The notes under the pieces are model-generated. The model was not told where the DNA came from. It saw only the letters and a program-made list of their open reading frames with translations, and did no database searches. A DNA stretch of 64,000 bases from Trochalopteron elliotii (Eukaryota > Chordata > Aves > Passeriformes > Leiothrichidae): contig JANPWX010000106.1 of assembly GCA_024734555.1 (NCBI GenBank), positions 1,611,150-1,675,149 on the forward strand, read 5' to 3'. Below are positions 15,301 through 26,126 of the stretch, piece after piece; position 1 is the stretch's first letter; each line of letters opens with the position of its first letter. A program made the position numbers and the translations under genes.

Positions 15301-18300
15301 GTCCACAGGCTTACAGGGGAATAGTTCTGAAAAACGTTACTGTAATTTCAGTCTTTACATTGTACCTGAAACCCTGCAAATCCTATCAAACAGTTATTGT
15401 GTTTTCCACATTAGTGTTTCTGTTTCCTGTGATACACAATTGTTTTGTCCTGTTCCCGTAGAGCACAACAGGAGTTTAGATTCAAGTATATATATTATTT
15501 ATGGACAACAGTATGTCAATGGTAAGTAAATAAATGCCAATTCAAATGAGTGTCTTGCAGACAAACAACGAAAATTTAATCCCTGCTCCAGAAAAGGAAG
15601 TACTTCAGAAGGGTAAGTTTGCTTTTATTAGACTGCACTTCCACCTAATTACTTAAAAAACAAACCAAAACCACTGTGGTACCTAGCCAGATAATCACAG
15701 ACTTTCAACTACACTTTCCACCTTAGCATCACATGACTTATCCACTACAAGCCCATTGATAAAGTTTCAGAAGATGCTTCTCAATGAAGTTCTAGGTATT
15801 ATGGTTCTATTAACAACTATCTAGACATCATTTTATGCAGAGGAAGTCTATCTGGAAGAAAAACAGCTTACAGAAGTGATTTGTTGTAGTTTTTCTAAGT
15901 TCCAGAAAGAGCCTTACACCAGCTGCCAATAAAGCTTTGAACCTGAGAAACTGAGCAGGTAAGAGTTACCTACAGGACAGTTTTCATACTGAAAAGCCAC
16001 TGGGAGTGAGGATAAAAATGAAGATTTAAAAGGAGGATAGGGGACCAGAGACAGAAATACAATGTCAGCCATTAGATTAATCAGAAGTTCCACTTACATG
16101 CTTAGAGAGTGAAACAAAAGCCCTTAAAAAGTCTTAAACTTCCAAAGTAAAATATTCAAGTTGGGTGCTGACATAAATCTATTTCAAGAGCTGAAAGAAA
16201 AGTGACTTGCCATTAACTTTAGTTCTCTTAGCCTTCCTCTTCCACATCCTGCAAATGAAACAAGTGCAGTCAGAGTGTGCTGCACACCAGCCAAGGCAGC
16301 AGAGGCCCTGCTGCTCCTGAGTCACAGACACAGACACGAGACCTCCCCTTGGGACACTCAGCAACCTCCCTGAGTACTAATTAAGCCTTGTCAGCCAGGG
16401 CAGAAAGGGAATCAAAATACCTTGGTACTGAGAGCCTTCAGACCTAAAAAAGGCATTAGGAATAGGAAAAACACGTTGGAAGTGCAGACAGCAAGTGGAG
16501 CATGAAGTATTGTTTTTCTTTGTCAGGAATTAATCATTCTGCACTTTCCAAAGTAAGTCCATTGTCACAAGCTGTAGCTGATGGAGGCAGGTTGGCCTTT
16601 CACAACACCTGCAATACTTACAAAGCCATTGATTCAGTCTGATCCAGACAGAATGAAAATATATCAGCTTGGCAGATAATCTCACTTCCTCCTCCTAACT
16701 CTGTTCCTTGTGAAAGCAACAGAGAACAACATCCTCACAAATACACCTGGCTGGATGAACCAGCTGAGCCTCATGGGCACAGAACACATCTCCATGGAAC
16801 TGCTATTTTTAATATTTAAAAAAGCAAAATTCAACTATTCATGTTCTCAAAAATAAATTACCCTGGTAAACAGCCAAGCATTTTCCTGCTTTGTGGCAGC
16901 ACTTTCACAAAATGCTTTGGCAGAAAGATACCTGATAATACCAATGAGGGATACAGCTCTAAAAGAGGTCCCTGATGGGGCACACAGTCTTTACAAAGTC
17001 TGTGATGACATTAACACACCCAGTGTGACATAGATCAAAGCTATATACTCCTTGTCTCACAGAAAAACTCAAAGAATCTGAAATTCATCTAAGGATTGAC
17101 CACCTTTATCCTGATCCAGCCCCAGAGAAGGCAGCCACTGGAATTTGAGAAAAAGCAGATTCTCGACAGCTGTGATGTCTGGAATTAAGTGAGATCACAG
17201 GTAACATTCCCAAGGGATTCCCTAGGGGAGTACTCATTCATGAGGTAAGGTTGTCAGGTGTCAGCAATGCTAATAACCTCTGACTGCAAAGAAACTTCTC
17301 CCCATGGAAACTTTGTCACCAACTCGATTCCTCCCCTTGATTCATCCATCCCCCAGCCCATGCTGCACCTCTGTAAGTGCCATCATCATCCAGTCAGGGA
17401 CAAACCACGTGCCAGGAGGATGATTCCCAACCACAGAGCACACAATTCCCTCCCATGAGCATGTCTTTTGGATGAGATGAGAACAGTGTCAGAAGCAGGA
17501 AACTTCTCAGCCAATGAGTTAAATCCAGCACTACCAAAATCAGGGGTCTCCATAGGAGAGATTTGTACTCTCTAAGTGGATGCCATTAATTAACAACTAT
17601 GGAAAAGCTGTGACTTCCTCAAGGAGTGAATCCATACTATCTTAAAGGAGGCAGGAAACTACTTGGGCTGCTGCTGAGTGTGCTGCAGAATTCTGGAGTA
17701 ACTCCCACAGAGTCCAAGTGCTCTAAGCCTGGTTTACTCCCTACAAGACACAAACCCCAGTACCCAATTCCTAAAATCAGTGAACTTTGGGAACACACTG
17801 CAGCTCCTTCTGGGGAAACCAGGGCCCAGGACTCAGCAGGAGCAAGAGAAAACTATGGTGCACACACTGTTTTCATCTCAACACTGAAACACAGCTGGAA
17901 AACGTGCTTGCTCCTGGCAGCCACATCCCAATCCTAGACTTTGAGCAGATTAAGCACATCTGAAGGCAGCTTCTGCCCTTCTGCTGATCTGACCTAAAAA
18001 CAAGGAGAGCATCCTTGGAAAGAGCAGACTGAGGAGCCTGCCAAGGGAATTTCGGGGTTTTTTAATCAAAATTTGGAACCTCAGATCCTGGAGTTTTCAT
18101 TCCTGGAAACCTGGAAGCTCACCTTGGCTCAGAAAGGAACATGATTGTGGATTTGATCTCTTAGGAGTACTACATCTACACCTACCATGTCCAGACCATT
18201 CAAAAACTAAGACACAGGCAGGCACTACCAGGACCCATTAACACCTAAAAAATTCACTAAAGCACCATGTGAAAGATCCACACTGTTAACAGGAACTACA

Positions 18301-18702
18301 GACATCAGCAGCCAGGGAACATGAATTGCAGAGAGGGCCATTTATAGCTGCTCTTGGCATCACATTTCTCAATGACCTGGACAAGACACAGATACTGAGT
18401 CTGACTTCACTAGGTCTGTGCAAATAACTCATCAAACTGTCAGCATCTCCTAAAGCACCCAGCTGGAGAAAGGGATTGAGCACTGGTCCTCAAAGACAGT
18501 CCTGAGGGAGAACAAATCTGAAGCAAAGTATTCCAAAACTAGCACTGCACTTAAACTAAGTAGCCAGGCTCCAAGAAACACACCTTATATATATATATAT
18601 ACACACACTTATAAATATATATATATATATGTACACACACTTTTTAATATTTTATATATATATATACACACACACACATATATATATGTGTGTGTATATA
18701 TT

Positions 18703-18736
<34 letters not shown>

Positions 18737-20255
18737 TATATATGTATGTGAACTTATCTCCTGCCAGCACATTCCCCCCAGTGGAAGAATGAGATGAGCA
18801 AGGAACAAGAACTGACACACAACACCCCAGTTCTGAGCAGTCAGCCACGACTGCAGGTACAAGAGCAGCTCATGCACAATAGCTCAGTCACCACCACCTG
18901 GAGCACTTGCAGGAGGAAACCTTTTGAGGTAGAGGGGGAAAAGAAGAGGAAAGAGGACAAAACCAGAGTGTCTAAATGCAGATTGCAAGGGACAAAGGAA
19001 TGCATCACCATCAAAGCTGCACAACACAGACCTCATGTTTAGAGGCACATTTCTCTTCACACCTTTTTCAGTAGAAAAAAAAAAATCTAGTTTATTTATG
19101 GCATTACCCTGAGCTCTTGGAACTGAAAGATTACTAATGACATACAGAAACAACCCATTGTGTTTTCAAGGTTTTAATGGTCCAGTGGTTTGATTTTACA
19201 GATGAATTTAGAGTAGTAGTCTCCATCACTCCCAGCCAGCATGAATGCAAACCAAATTTCCTTCTCTCCTCTGTGACATAGTTGTGACAAGTCCTGTACA
19301 GTGTGCTGTCAGTCACACTGCTTCACCCAGCCCCCTCTGTTTACTCCTCTCATGAATTTCCAACCAACCATGTCTAGGTCTACCTTACCCATTTCTATCT
19401 ACCATGCTACTTCCATTCCTTCAGCTTTCACACCTGCCATTATTCTATTCTCATTCTTGTGATTTGACATTAACCACTGCACACTCAGTATTTCTCATTT
19501 CACCTCTGCTACAGGATTTCTCAAGAGACATTTCAGTGGAAATCTTGAAAATTATTTGAGATCTTTAAGAGGATTTCCTTTTTCTTTATTAAAATACATT
19601 TCACCACTAAAGCCATCTAAAGCTCTTATAAATAACTATTCATCCTTATTAGTTGAAAGCAAAGTACTATTTGATACACTGCTCAAGTGTGAAGTGGTTC
19701 ATGTTTGCTTTTTTAGAAAAAAAAATGGGATTGCAAAGACTTTTGGCTCCCTATCTTGAGAACATACTTTTACAGCAATTTGTTTCTGACTCGAAAAACA
19801 TTTTCGACTTCAATTCTTTAGGATATGTTTTCCATTAAAATAAAAAAAAAATGAATAAAATAACAATAAAAACAACACACAGGAAATATTTCAGCTTTAA
19901 AGGGCTCTCCTTCTCAAGCTGCTATTAAATTGATTTTCACAGAAAATTAAAGCAAGACCTGGCTACTAAAGAACTGTTACAGTCCTTTATGAAACAATAA
20001 CTGACATTAAGCTTAAACAAAAAAAACCCCTCATTTCCAAGCCTGAACATGAACTACAATTTTCCTTTCCTACTTTTCAGAAAACAGCACTGCAAGTTTT
20101 ACCAACACAAGTTTAATTTTGATTTATTATTAACAGCTACATATCACCAGCCCCTTACCACACTCACAGAGCAATTTATAGGGGTTTTCTTCCCCTTGGC
20201 CCTGTGCCCATCACTCACCCGTAACGGCATCATAAAACTCCTCCTCACTGTTCAT
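218..20255 (-). CDS. OSBPL2: OSBPL2 (oxysterol-binding protein-related protein 2), complete CDS in 13 exons
   Basis: Joining 20255-20219, 13148-13001, 12755-12680, 11459-11325, 10312-10215, 9537-9355, 6894-6787, 5900-5811, 5178-5058, 3261-3133, 2371-2248, 1599-1509 and 320-218 gives 1443 bases: 480 residues plus TGA, the length I recall for human ORP2. All 12 introns are GT-AG and all phases agree. The protein has an N-terminal FFAT-like motif (EFYDAVT, residues 6-12), an acidic linker, and from about residue 88 the lipid-binding OSBP domain with the family signature EQVSHHPP (175-182). There is no PH domain, as expected for a short ORP. In mammals ORP2 exchanges cholesterol and phosphoinositides between endosomes, ER and plasma membrane and binds VAP proteins at the ER. 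It is told from OSBPL1A by segments such as [14 protein letters not shown] and MENGNM, and by the neighbouring HRH3. The homology call rests on remembered family sequences. Confidence 0.97.
321..1508 (-). other. OSBPL2: OSBPL2 intron 12
   Basis: A phase-2 GT-AG intron of 1188 bases. The small open frames on either strand have no recognisable content. I see no repeat element. Confidence 0.93.
1509..1599 (-). CDS. OSBPL2: OSBPL2 coding exon 12
   Basis: It encodes residues 417-447, the charged helix (D)[19 protein letters not shown] followed by [10 protein letters not shown] and two bases of Arg447. The acceptor is ttggctag| and the donor CG|gtaagg. EK-x-RLEEKQR is the conserved amphipathic helix near the ORP C-terminus. 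Confidence 0.96.
1600..2247 (-). other. OSBPL2: OSBPL2 intron 11
   Basis: A phase-1 GT-AG intron of 648 bases. I see nothing notable in it. Confidence 0.93.
2248..2371 (-). CDS. OSBPL2: OSBPL2 coding exon 11
   Basis: It encodes residues 376-417, starting [17 protein letters not shown], then [18 protein letters not shown] and one base of Asp417. The acceptor is gctttccag| and the donor GG|gtatgt. TD-x-RLRPD is the conserved C-terminal ORP motif. Confidence 0.97.
2372..3132 (-). other. OSBPL2: OSBPL2 intron 10
   Basis: A phase-0 GT-AG intron of 761 bases. Open frames that run from it into the neighbouring exons carry no extra conserved segment. Confidence 0.93.
3133..3261 (-). CDS. OSBPL2: OSBPL2 coding exon 10
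   Basis: It encodes residues 333-375 in 43 whole codons: an acidic loop ([20 protein letters not shown]), then [15 protein letters not shown] and RPPNSSQ. The acceptor is ctgtttcag| and the donor CAG|gtaact. IPGS-x-LLWRI and RPPNS are conserved ORP1/ORP2 segments. The acidic part is the variable region between barrel and C-terminal helices. Confidence 0.96.
3262..5057 (-). other. OSBPL2: OSBPL2 intron 9
   Basis: A phase-0 GT-AG intron of 1796 bases. It contains an AGGA microsatellite near 4.3 kb and otherwise nothing I recognise. Confidence 0.93.
4287..4315. repeat. (AGGA)n microsatellite
   Basis: About seven uninterrupted AGGA units inside OSBPL2 intron 9, followed by a short aaagaaag tail. 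Confidence 0.95.
5058..5178 (-). CDS. OSBPL2: OSBPL2 coding exon 9
   Basis: It encodes residues 292-332, including [30 protein letters not shown] and the Lys-rich end EQKKKS. The acceptor is ccctgcag| and the donor TCG|gtaagg. YGKWTE is a conserved ORP core motif. The Lys-rich end starts a variable surface loop. Confidence 0.95.
5179..5810 (-). other. OSBPL2: OSBPL2 intron 8
   Basis: A phase-2 GT-AG intron of 632 bases with nothing notable. Confidence 0.93.
5811..5900 (-). CDS. OSBPL2: OSBPL2 coding exon 8
   Basis: It encodes residues 262-292, including [20 protein letters not shown] and RVEGYIQDK. The acceptor is ctccacag| and the donor CA|gtaagt. The codon split with exon 7 is AG+T, so residue 262 is Ser where I recall Arg in mammals. 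Confidence 0.96.
5901..6786 (-). other. OSBPL2: OSBPL2 intron 7
   Basis: A phase-2 GT-AG intron of 886 bases. A short tatatacata tract lies near 6.01 kb. The open frames in it look like chance. Confidence 0.93.
6787..6894 (-). CDS. OSBPL2: OSBPL2 coding exon 7
   Basis: It encodes residues 226-262, including [20 protein letters not shown] and [15 protein letters not shown]. The acceptor is ttgacag| and the donor AG|gtaatg. This is beta-barrel sequence of the lipid-binding domain. Confidence 0.97.
6895..9354 (-). other. OSBPL2: OSBPL2 intron 6
   Basis: A phase-2 GT-AG intron of 2460 bases. I find no repeat element, RNA gene or convincing open frame. Confidence 0.93.
9355..9537 (-). CDS. OSBPL2: OSBPL2 coding exon 6 (ORP signature)
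   Basis: It encodes residues 165-226, including [27 protein letters not shown] and [11 protein letters not shown]. The acceptor is ttgccag| and the donor AA|gtgagt. EQVSHHPP is the defining OSBP-family signature. Its two histidines contact the phosphate groups of the phosphoinositide ligand in characterised ORPs, and both are present, so lipid exchange should be intact. Confidence 0.98.
9538..10214 (-). other. OSBPL2: OSBPL2 intron 5
   Basis: A phase-2 GT-AG intron of 677 bases, AT-rich, with a poly(A) run just inside its donor end on the plus strand. Confidence 0.93.
10215..10312 (-). CDS. OSBPL2: OSBPL2 coding exon 5
   Basis: It encodes residues 133-165, [14 protein letters not shown] then [18 protein letters not shown], and two bases of Arg165. 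The acceptor is cttacag| and the donor AG|gtagta. [10 protein letters not shown](Y/F)E is one of the most conserved ORP motifs, lining the sterol/phosphoinositide pocket. Confidence 0.97.
10313..11324 (-). other. OSBPL2: OSBPL2 intron 4
   Basis: A phase-0 GT-AG intron of 1012 bases with nothing notable. Confidence 0.93.
11325..11459 (-). CDS. OSBPL2: OSBPL2 coding exon 4
   Basis: It encodes residues 88-132, from [14 protein letters not shown] through [12 protein letters not shown] to LERMQ, in 45 whole codons. The acceptor is tgtag| and the donor CAG|gtaaga. It carries the lid and first helices of the OSBP-related domain, with the family motif MP-(I/V)[11 protein letters not shown]. Confidence 0.96.
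11460..12679 (-). other. OSBPL2: OSBPL2 intron 3
   Basis: A phase-0 GT-AG intron of 1220 bases with nothing notable. Confidence 0.93.
12680..12755 (-). CDS. OSBPL2: OSBPL2 coding exon 3
   Basis: It encodes residues 62-87: the last base of Arg62, then [16 protein letters not shown] and SILKKCIGL. The acceptor is tacag| and the donor CTG|gtgagt, phase 0 out. TSLPAP and SVWSILKKC are the typical entry segment of the OSBP lipid-binding domain in ORP1/ORP2. Confidence 0.95.
12756..13000 (-). other. OSBPL2: OSBPL2 intron 2
   Basis: A phase-2 GT-AG intron of 245 bases, the shortest in the gene. Confidence 0.93.
13001..13148 (-). CDS. OSBPL2: OSBPL2 coding exon 2
   Basis: It encodes residues 13-62, starting [14 protein letters not shown] and ending GIKRH plus two bases of Arg62. 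The acceptor ttttatacag| is strong and the donor is AG|gtaaac. This is the acidic, Ser-rich linker between the FFAT-like motif and the lipid-binding domain. The first part is close to the mammalian sequence as I recall it and the middle is more divergent. Confidence 0.95.
13149..20218 (-). other. OSBPL2: OSBPL2 intron 1 (between ATG exon and exon 2)
   Basis: A phase-1 GT-AG intron of 7070 bases, the largest coding-region intron. It contains a TA/CA simple repeat at 18.6-18.75 kb. I see no CR1 fragment and no recognisable gene in the rest. The small open frames on both strands match nothing I know. Confidence 0.92.
18585..18750. repeat. Compound (TA)n/(CA)n microsatellite
   Basis: About 165 bases of alternating TA, CA and TG dinucleotides with short interruptions. 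Bases 18670-18695 form a perfect 26-base palindrome (CA, TA, then TG arms). Such tracts can form cruciform or Z-DNA and are length-variable. Confidence 0.95.
20219..20255 (-). CDS. OSBPL2: OSBPL2 coding exon 1 (ATG exon)
   Basis: It encodes residues 1-12, [12 protein letters not shown], and the first base of Gly13. The donor GG|gtgagt is strong and the intron phase is 1. The ATG is chosen because the next exon continues exactly as in mammalian ORP2 (GFDSDNSS). The upstream acceptor is uncertain: tgcacag about 17 bases before the ATG lacks a good pyrimidine tract, so the 5' UTR part of this exon may be longer. EFYDAVT is an FFAT-like VAP-binding motif. Confidence 0.93.
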
Positions 20256-23200
20256 CCTTCAGGGTGAAATCTCTGTGCAGCCACTGCAGCTCTCTCTAAT
20301 GCATCATTGGGCTTGATTTAGAGATTAAGTGTCTGTGTGCTGTCAGGGTCTTCTTTTGCAAATACCCAGCTGCTTCAGATGATCTATTTGACAAGACAGG
20401 GAAAGAGAATTAGCAGCTTCCACACTTCTCCTGTGTACCAACACTCACACTTGACAAACACTAATTCTCCTGTTTCTTCCCATGGCAAAACATGGATTTT
20501 TTGCATTCATAAGTAAACAGCTTTCTTTGATACCACAGTAATTTTGAAGACAACTGCTACCTGCCACAAGAACAGCTGATTTACTGTGCCACTCTTCTCT
20601 CTGTATAAACACTTCATACACATTACTGCAAAATGTATCTTATTTACAGCAAGTTAAATTTCAGGCAAGTACAGCAAGAAGGAGCAGAGAATTGACAGCA
20701 GAAAAAGCCAGCTGACAAATCAAAAATTCTCCTTAGCAAGAGGATAAGCCCTTACTGCATCCTTAACCAAGAAAGCTGGGAACAAGAACAAACCTAGGTA
20801 TCTCAAAGTGTGACCACTGCATGAAAATGTTGGGTCTGACTCTACATCATGCAATCAACATGTAATGACCCCTGAAGTTTTTTCAGGCTATTGCTATGCA
20901 CCCTTGAAGAGTTGAAGAGACAACTGGAGATTTTTCCCTCTAGATGGAATGTAAAGAACCAATGAAATTTTCTTCAGCAGAACCACACACTCTGCAAATA
21001 ACTTACAGATTTATGTAGCATTCCAGCTCTACTTTATGGATAGACTAAATCAGATTTCTTTCCAGATGGTTGGCAATGGAGTAACGCAAATATTTTTACC
21101 TCACCCAATTTTAGTTTAAGGAGAAGAATGAGAGAATTTCACTTTCACTCTTACAAATGTTCACCAGGTTCAACAGTGAGCCAAGTACACAGTAATAAAT
21201 GACAGCATGGCAATGCCATCAATATCTCCTCCAAAACAACCTCAATCTGTCAGTCTCAATTTTTTCTGATCCTGAAGATTCCACTGCTTTTGTGACAGTA
21301 GTTCCTCCAGAGTAATTATAACTTGCACAATTCCATTCCAATTAAGAGAAACAAAGCCAGAAGTGCACTCTGCTCCTAGGAGAGGAGTTTACCATGTTTG
21401 AAGCCAATTCCTTCTTTTTCTCTGCAAGAAACCAAACTGTGTTTCAAGTCTCTTTCCCCTCACTGCCCAGAACAAAAGCTGTTTGAATGTCTCACATACA
21501 TACAGTTCTTCTAACTGTCCATTCAGAGGGAGGAGCTAAACCAGCCCATTATGGGGCTCACCTAAGTTAATTAATTATTTGCCTTGAAGTGTTTTAGGTC
21601 TTTCAAGGATAGGTATTTTAGCTCGTCACTCTTCCCTTAGGAACCTCCCATTTCCTTGCTACTGCAGGATTTTATATCAATCTCTGCACCAGCAATGTAT
21701 TGACAAGTCCTCACCCTCTAAGTATCTTTGAAGATGCAAGACATTTATACTTTCAATTGTCTGCAAGTATTGCATCTTTCTAGCAAAACAGCTGCCAATA
21801 TTTCCAGAAGGAAGCTTATATATGTACAAGACACAGCCCTCTCATGATCAGGACTACAACTACATCATTTTCTCCATGGTTTTTTGCATCTTTCCTTTTT
21901 ATGTTTAGTCTTGTACAGAAGGCACTAAGAAATACAAATTATGACTTACAAAACTGTCAAATATCATTAAGAGCCTTAGAATAAACAAGGTCAATACAGA
22001 TGAATGCCAGTTTCTCCTCTCCCCTCTCCTGCACAATAATAATTGCATTACAAAAGGCCTTGTGAAGTGGAACTATATCCCACAGTGTGCAGTTTCACTG
22101 CAGAGACAACGGAGCTTTTCTATAAAAACACTCACCAAGTACAAATGAAGTGACCAGAATCAGAGACAAATGAAAAGCAGAGTTATGTTGTGCTCTCCTG
22201 ACATCTACCTCACACCACACCTGAAGCTCACTGCTATTTGGAAGTTCTATCATATGCCTCTAAGTTATGTACAAAATATTCACTGAAATAATTTTAAATA
22301 ACTACAGTCACAAATTGTCCTAAGGTGCTAGGAACATTTTAAAAAGGAAAAAAATAACATGTTTTGCTGAGTTACACTAGGAATAACTTCCCACTTGTAT
22401 CACTTTTTTTACATTCAGTTCTTTTATATCGCAGAGATTAACATGAATTTGCATGTAGCTGAACACACAGTGATAACAGCATTCAGCTTCCACGAGCCAA
22501 AAAGCAGGGATTAAATCCTCTTCTCTTACTAAGAGCAACAGCAAAAGTTACTTTCAACTAGGCTGAAATACCAGAAGACAAAAACATCCTGGTGGCTTCA
22601 CATTCAGGATCTGTAATCTGTATTTCCTCCTCCACTCCCTGATGTTCCCAGAAGAATTCACCTGCACACCAGCAAGTGTGGTTATCAGCAGCTTTTATCA
22701 AAATTGCCACTGAAAGAAGGGTGCAACACTCCTAAGTCAGTCAGACAGACCTTCAAGAGCTCAGGAGCAGCTGCTGTCCTGGAAAATCTATCATAAACCT
22801 TTCATAAAGAATAAACATCCTGTCATGGTCTCACCTTTCAGTCCTACAGCCTAGAAGAAAGAAACACAAAATCTATTTGGACATTTTCTTGCTTACACAG
22901 TAACCAACAGGAATGTTACACACAGGTTTCCATACAGACTTCACTTGTTGAGAGAACACTGTTCCAGCAGTTGAGGTTTGCTGGTTTACAGGTTAAAATT
23001 CTTTTACTGGGCTTCACTTTCCAGGCAGGGCCAAGGGGCTGAGCCTGGGTGCCCAAAACAGAGACACAAAAATGTGCTTTTCCTGGGGATCCCAGCCCAG
23101 GTGCACTCACCAAAACATCTTACCAATAACAGGGAAATGCTGCAAGTAGAGGCACCTTAAGAGAACTGGAAATTCCTCGTTTAATGATGACAACACACCC

Positions 23201-24050
23201 CTGGCCACAACCAGTACAGATTTTGTGGTTTACAGGATAAGCAACAAAGCTTATCTACTTCCTCTTATTTTAAGGCTGTGGATTGGTATGAACTAATTTG
23301 ATTTATTATGGGATTTGTGTGCAAAAGGCTACATTTCTTCTTATTTTTGTATCAAAATAATTTCCCTACAGGAGAGATGCTATTTTTGAAGCTCACACTG
23401 AAAGACAACAGATAAAAACACCCAAAAAAAGCATAATATCCATCCCAACAGTACAACTTTGGTAAATCTGTACTGCAGTTGTATTATCTTTCCCTCTGAT
23501 ACGCTGTCCAGCATATTCACAATAAGACTTTACTCTTTGAAATTACCTTTAAAGTTGAGCATTAAAGCAATTTACAAAAAAGAACTAAGCCTAACATAAG
23601 TCACTGAAGCAAGTCTTGAACAAGTTATTTGGGCAGAACCTAGATTTTTCTAGTCATTTTGCTTATTTGCAGGCCAACGCCTAAAATATGCAAACCCAAA
23701 CTAGCTAAGCATAGGATGTGAAGTCAAAAACTTGTAAGAACTTCTGGCATCTTCTAATGAAAGAACAACCTCTTTGCTTCCTCTGAAATAAGCTTTAAGC
23801 CTTGGTGATGCTGTAAAGTCATTCACAAACAGGTTAAACAAGATATTATGTTGTCCAATAACACAATTTAGAAATGCAGGTACCAATGCTGAAATAAAAA
23901 AGCCACGTTTGTCCCAAGGAAGAAGCCCCAAAATCTGGACTGGTAAAGGACAGAAATATAACTAACTACAAATCACATGGGCACAGAGCCTGGTATGTAT
24001 TTTTGCTGTTAAAAAGTGCCATTGGTAATTGAATAGCACAACAAAAGCAG

Positions 24051-24377
24051 GTTACCTGAAGGGAGCCTACAGGAAAGGTGCAGAGGGACTTTTTACAAGA
24101 GCATGTAGTGACAGGACATGGAGAAATGGCTGCAAACTGACAGAGAGCAAGTTTAGATTAAATATTGGAAAAAATTCTTCCCTGTGAGGGTGGGGAGGCC
24201 CTGGCACAGGGTGCCCAGAGAAGCTGTGGCTGCCCCATCCCTGGCAGTGTCCAAGGCCAGGCTGGATGGGGCTAGGAACACCCTGGGATAGTGGAAGGTG
24301 TCCCTGCCCATGGCAGGGGTGGAATTAGGTGACCTTTAAGGCCCCTTCCAACCCAAACCATTCCATGATTCTGTGAT
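24051..24377 (+). mobile_element. CR1 LINE, 3' fragment
   Basis: The text matches the familiar 3' end of avian CR1: gtgcccagagaagctgtggc, ggaaggtgtccctgcccatg, ccttccaacccaaaccattc, ending in attctgtgat. It is 5'-truncated, as most CR1 copies are, and sits antisense in the presumed OSBPL2 5' intron. No reverse transcriptase frame remains. Confidence 0.93.
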
Positions 24378-26126
24378 AATCATTAAAACTCCTTGAAATT
24401 CTCACAGTTTATCAGAGAGGATCACACATGCCTGACTGATGACCATGGACAGCCCCTCTCTTAAAGGACGTGAGGATTTTGCCAAGGCAAAGACAAAACC
24501 AAAACATGCAGCTGAAGTAAAAACTGCAGGAACACATCCACAGCACACCTTGAAATAGGTTCTACAGAGGGGAGTTACTCAGAATTCCAGAATTCCTGCC
24601 TTCCAGAACTACAGGAGAGGGAACAAACAGAAAGGGCTGTTCCTAAGCATGAGACAGGTCCCATGAGGAGCTCAGGAGCAAATTCCCTTCTCCCAGTGAC
24701 CCCCCCAGCCGTGATGCAGAGTGTAACAAACAATTCACACCACCCCCAGTCCCAGCCAGGGCCCATGACCAAGGAAGAACAAAGTGATGGTGGATCTGTC
24801 AGTCAGCTGGGGGGGAATAATGTCACACAAAGTGGTCTGTCAGGCACAGAGCTGAACCTGTCACTGGTCAGTGACACGTCCCAGGTGATTTGGCTGCCAC
24901 TAACACTCTCTGCTTTCCAAAGCTCTGAGCAGGTCACAGTGTCCCCTGCAAGGTCACAGTCCCCAGCAGTAGAAGGTACACGAATTCTCTTCCAGAAATA
25001 CACCAGACTCTGCACAATTCCTATTTTAAACCATTTCCTCCCACTTGAACTTATTTTTAAAACCAGGACAACAAAAGCACAAGACTCTGCAAATCACTTT
25101 ATAAACTGCCTAATTTGCTCCACGCATTCTGTGACGTGCATGTGAGCATCTCTCTGAGAGGAGATGCACATTCCACCTTCAGGAATGCTCTCCAAAACCA
25201 GTGTGTGGGAATCCACTGCCTTTATCTTGGTAAATTAGTAATCCCTCAAATTTGTCACTTCGTAGGCTTGTTCCTTCTCAAATTTCATTTTTTCAGGAGA
25301 AAAATAACAAAAACAGCCAACTTATTTCAACCATGACCCTGGATCCCAGGAACTTATACCAATTAAAGAACCCCATAAACTTGGCCCCCTCTAAGAGCTT
25401 TAACCTGTAACTACCTTAAATTAATTCGACTAGCTCCTCCATCCTAACTTGTTCTTCCAGGTTAATCCTCAACAAAGACCCAGCTGGATAACCGAAAGTT
25501 ACTCCTCCTTAAAGAAACATTTACATTTCTATAGAAAGACCAGCATTTACAATGAGTGGCTCACTGGGCTGGAATGTGGCTTAGCAAGCTCAGGTTTGAA
25601 GCTGGCTGGGGACAGCTACAGTGCCTTTTTCCTCTAGACCTCAAGCTGAAATTTCTCATCACGAAGCAATTCTGGAAAGCTTTGCTGACATCACCCTGCT
25701 AAATTAAAAATCCTTTTTTTTTGCTTGTTCTAGCTCTACATGACATATAAAACACTTGGTCCTATTCACTACACAGATATTGAATCTACTTCTAAAATCC
25801 AGGAACATTTAAGCAAAACCAAGTACACAATCAATAAGCAGTCATTAAAATAACCACAGAGGTTCACCAGCACGAGCAGGTAGGGTGATAGGAGTTCAGT
25901 ATCCTGGAATTAAGAGTACCACCAAAGAATTAATGAACTAGCACATTCATCAGCTTTTTCACATGCCTAACAAGGTTTTGTTGGGTGTGCACTTCCACAG
26001 CAAAGCTTAAAATCATTTAAGTTTTTTAACGTCAAAAGTGAAAAACTACAAGCAATTAAGAAAAAGGAAGAAGGAAAAAAAAGTCACTGGGGATTTTCCT
26101 CATGAAAAACATTTTCATGAGTTTGA

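Noticed and set aside
218..20255. Assignment to OSBPL1A instead of OSBPL2
   Set aside because: The protein is 480 residues with an FFAT-like N-terminus and no ankyrin or PH domains. Key segments fit ORP2, and the neighbouring receptor is HRH3 rather than HRH4.
20943..20959. Sequence resembling mature miR-1 (tggaatgtaaagaa)
   Set aside because: The match ends after about 14 bases and the upstream sequence does not form the required hairpin partner.
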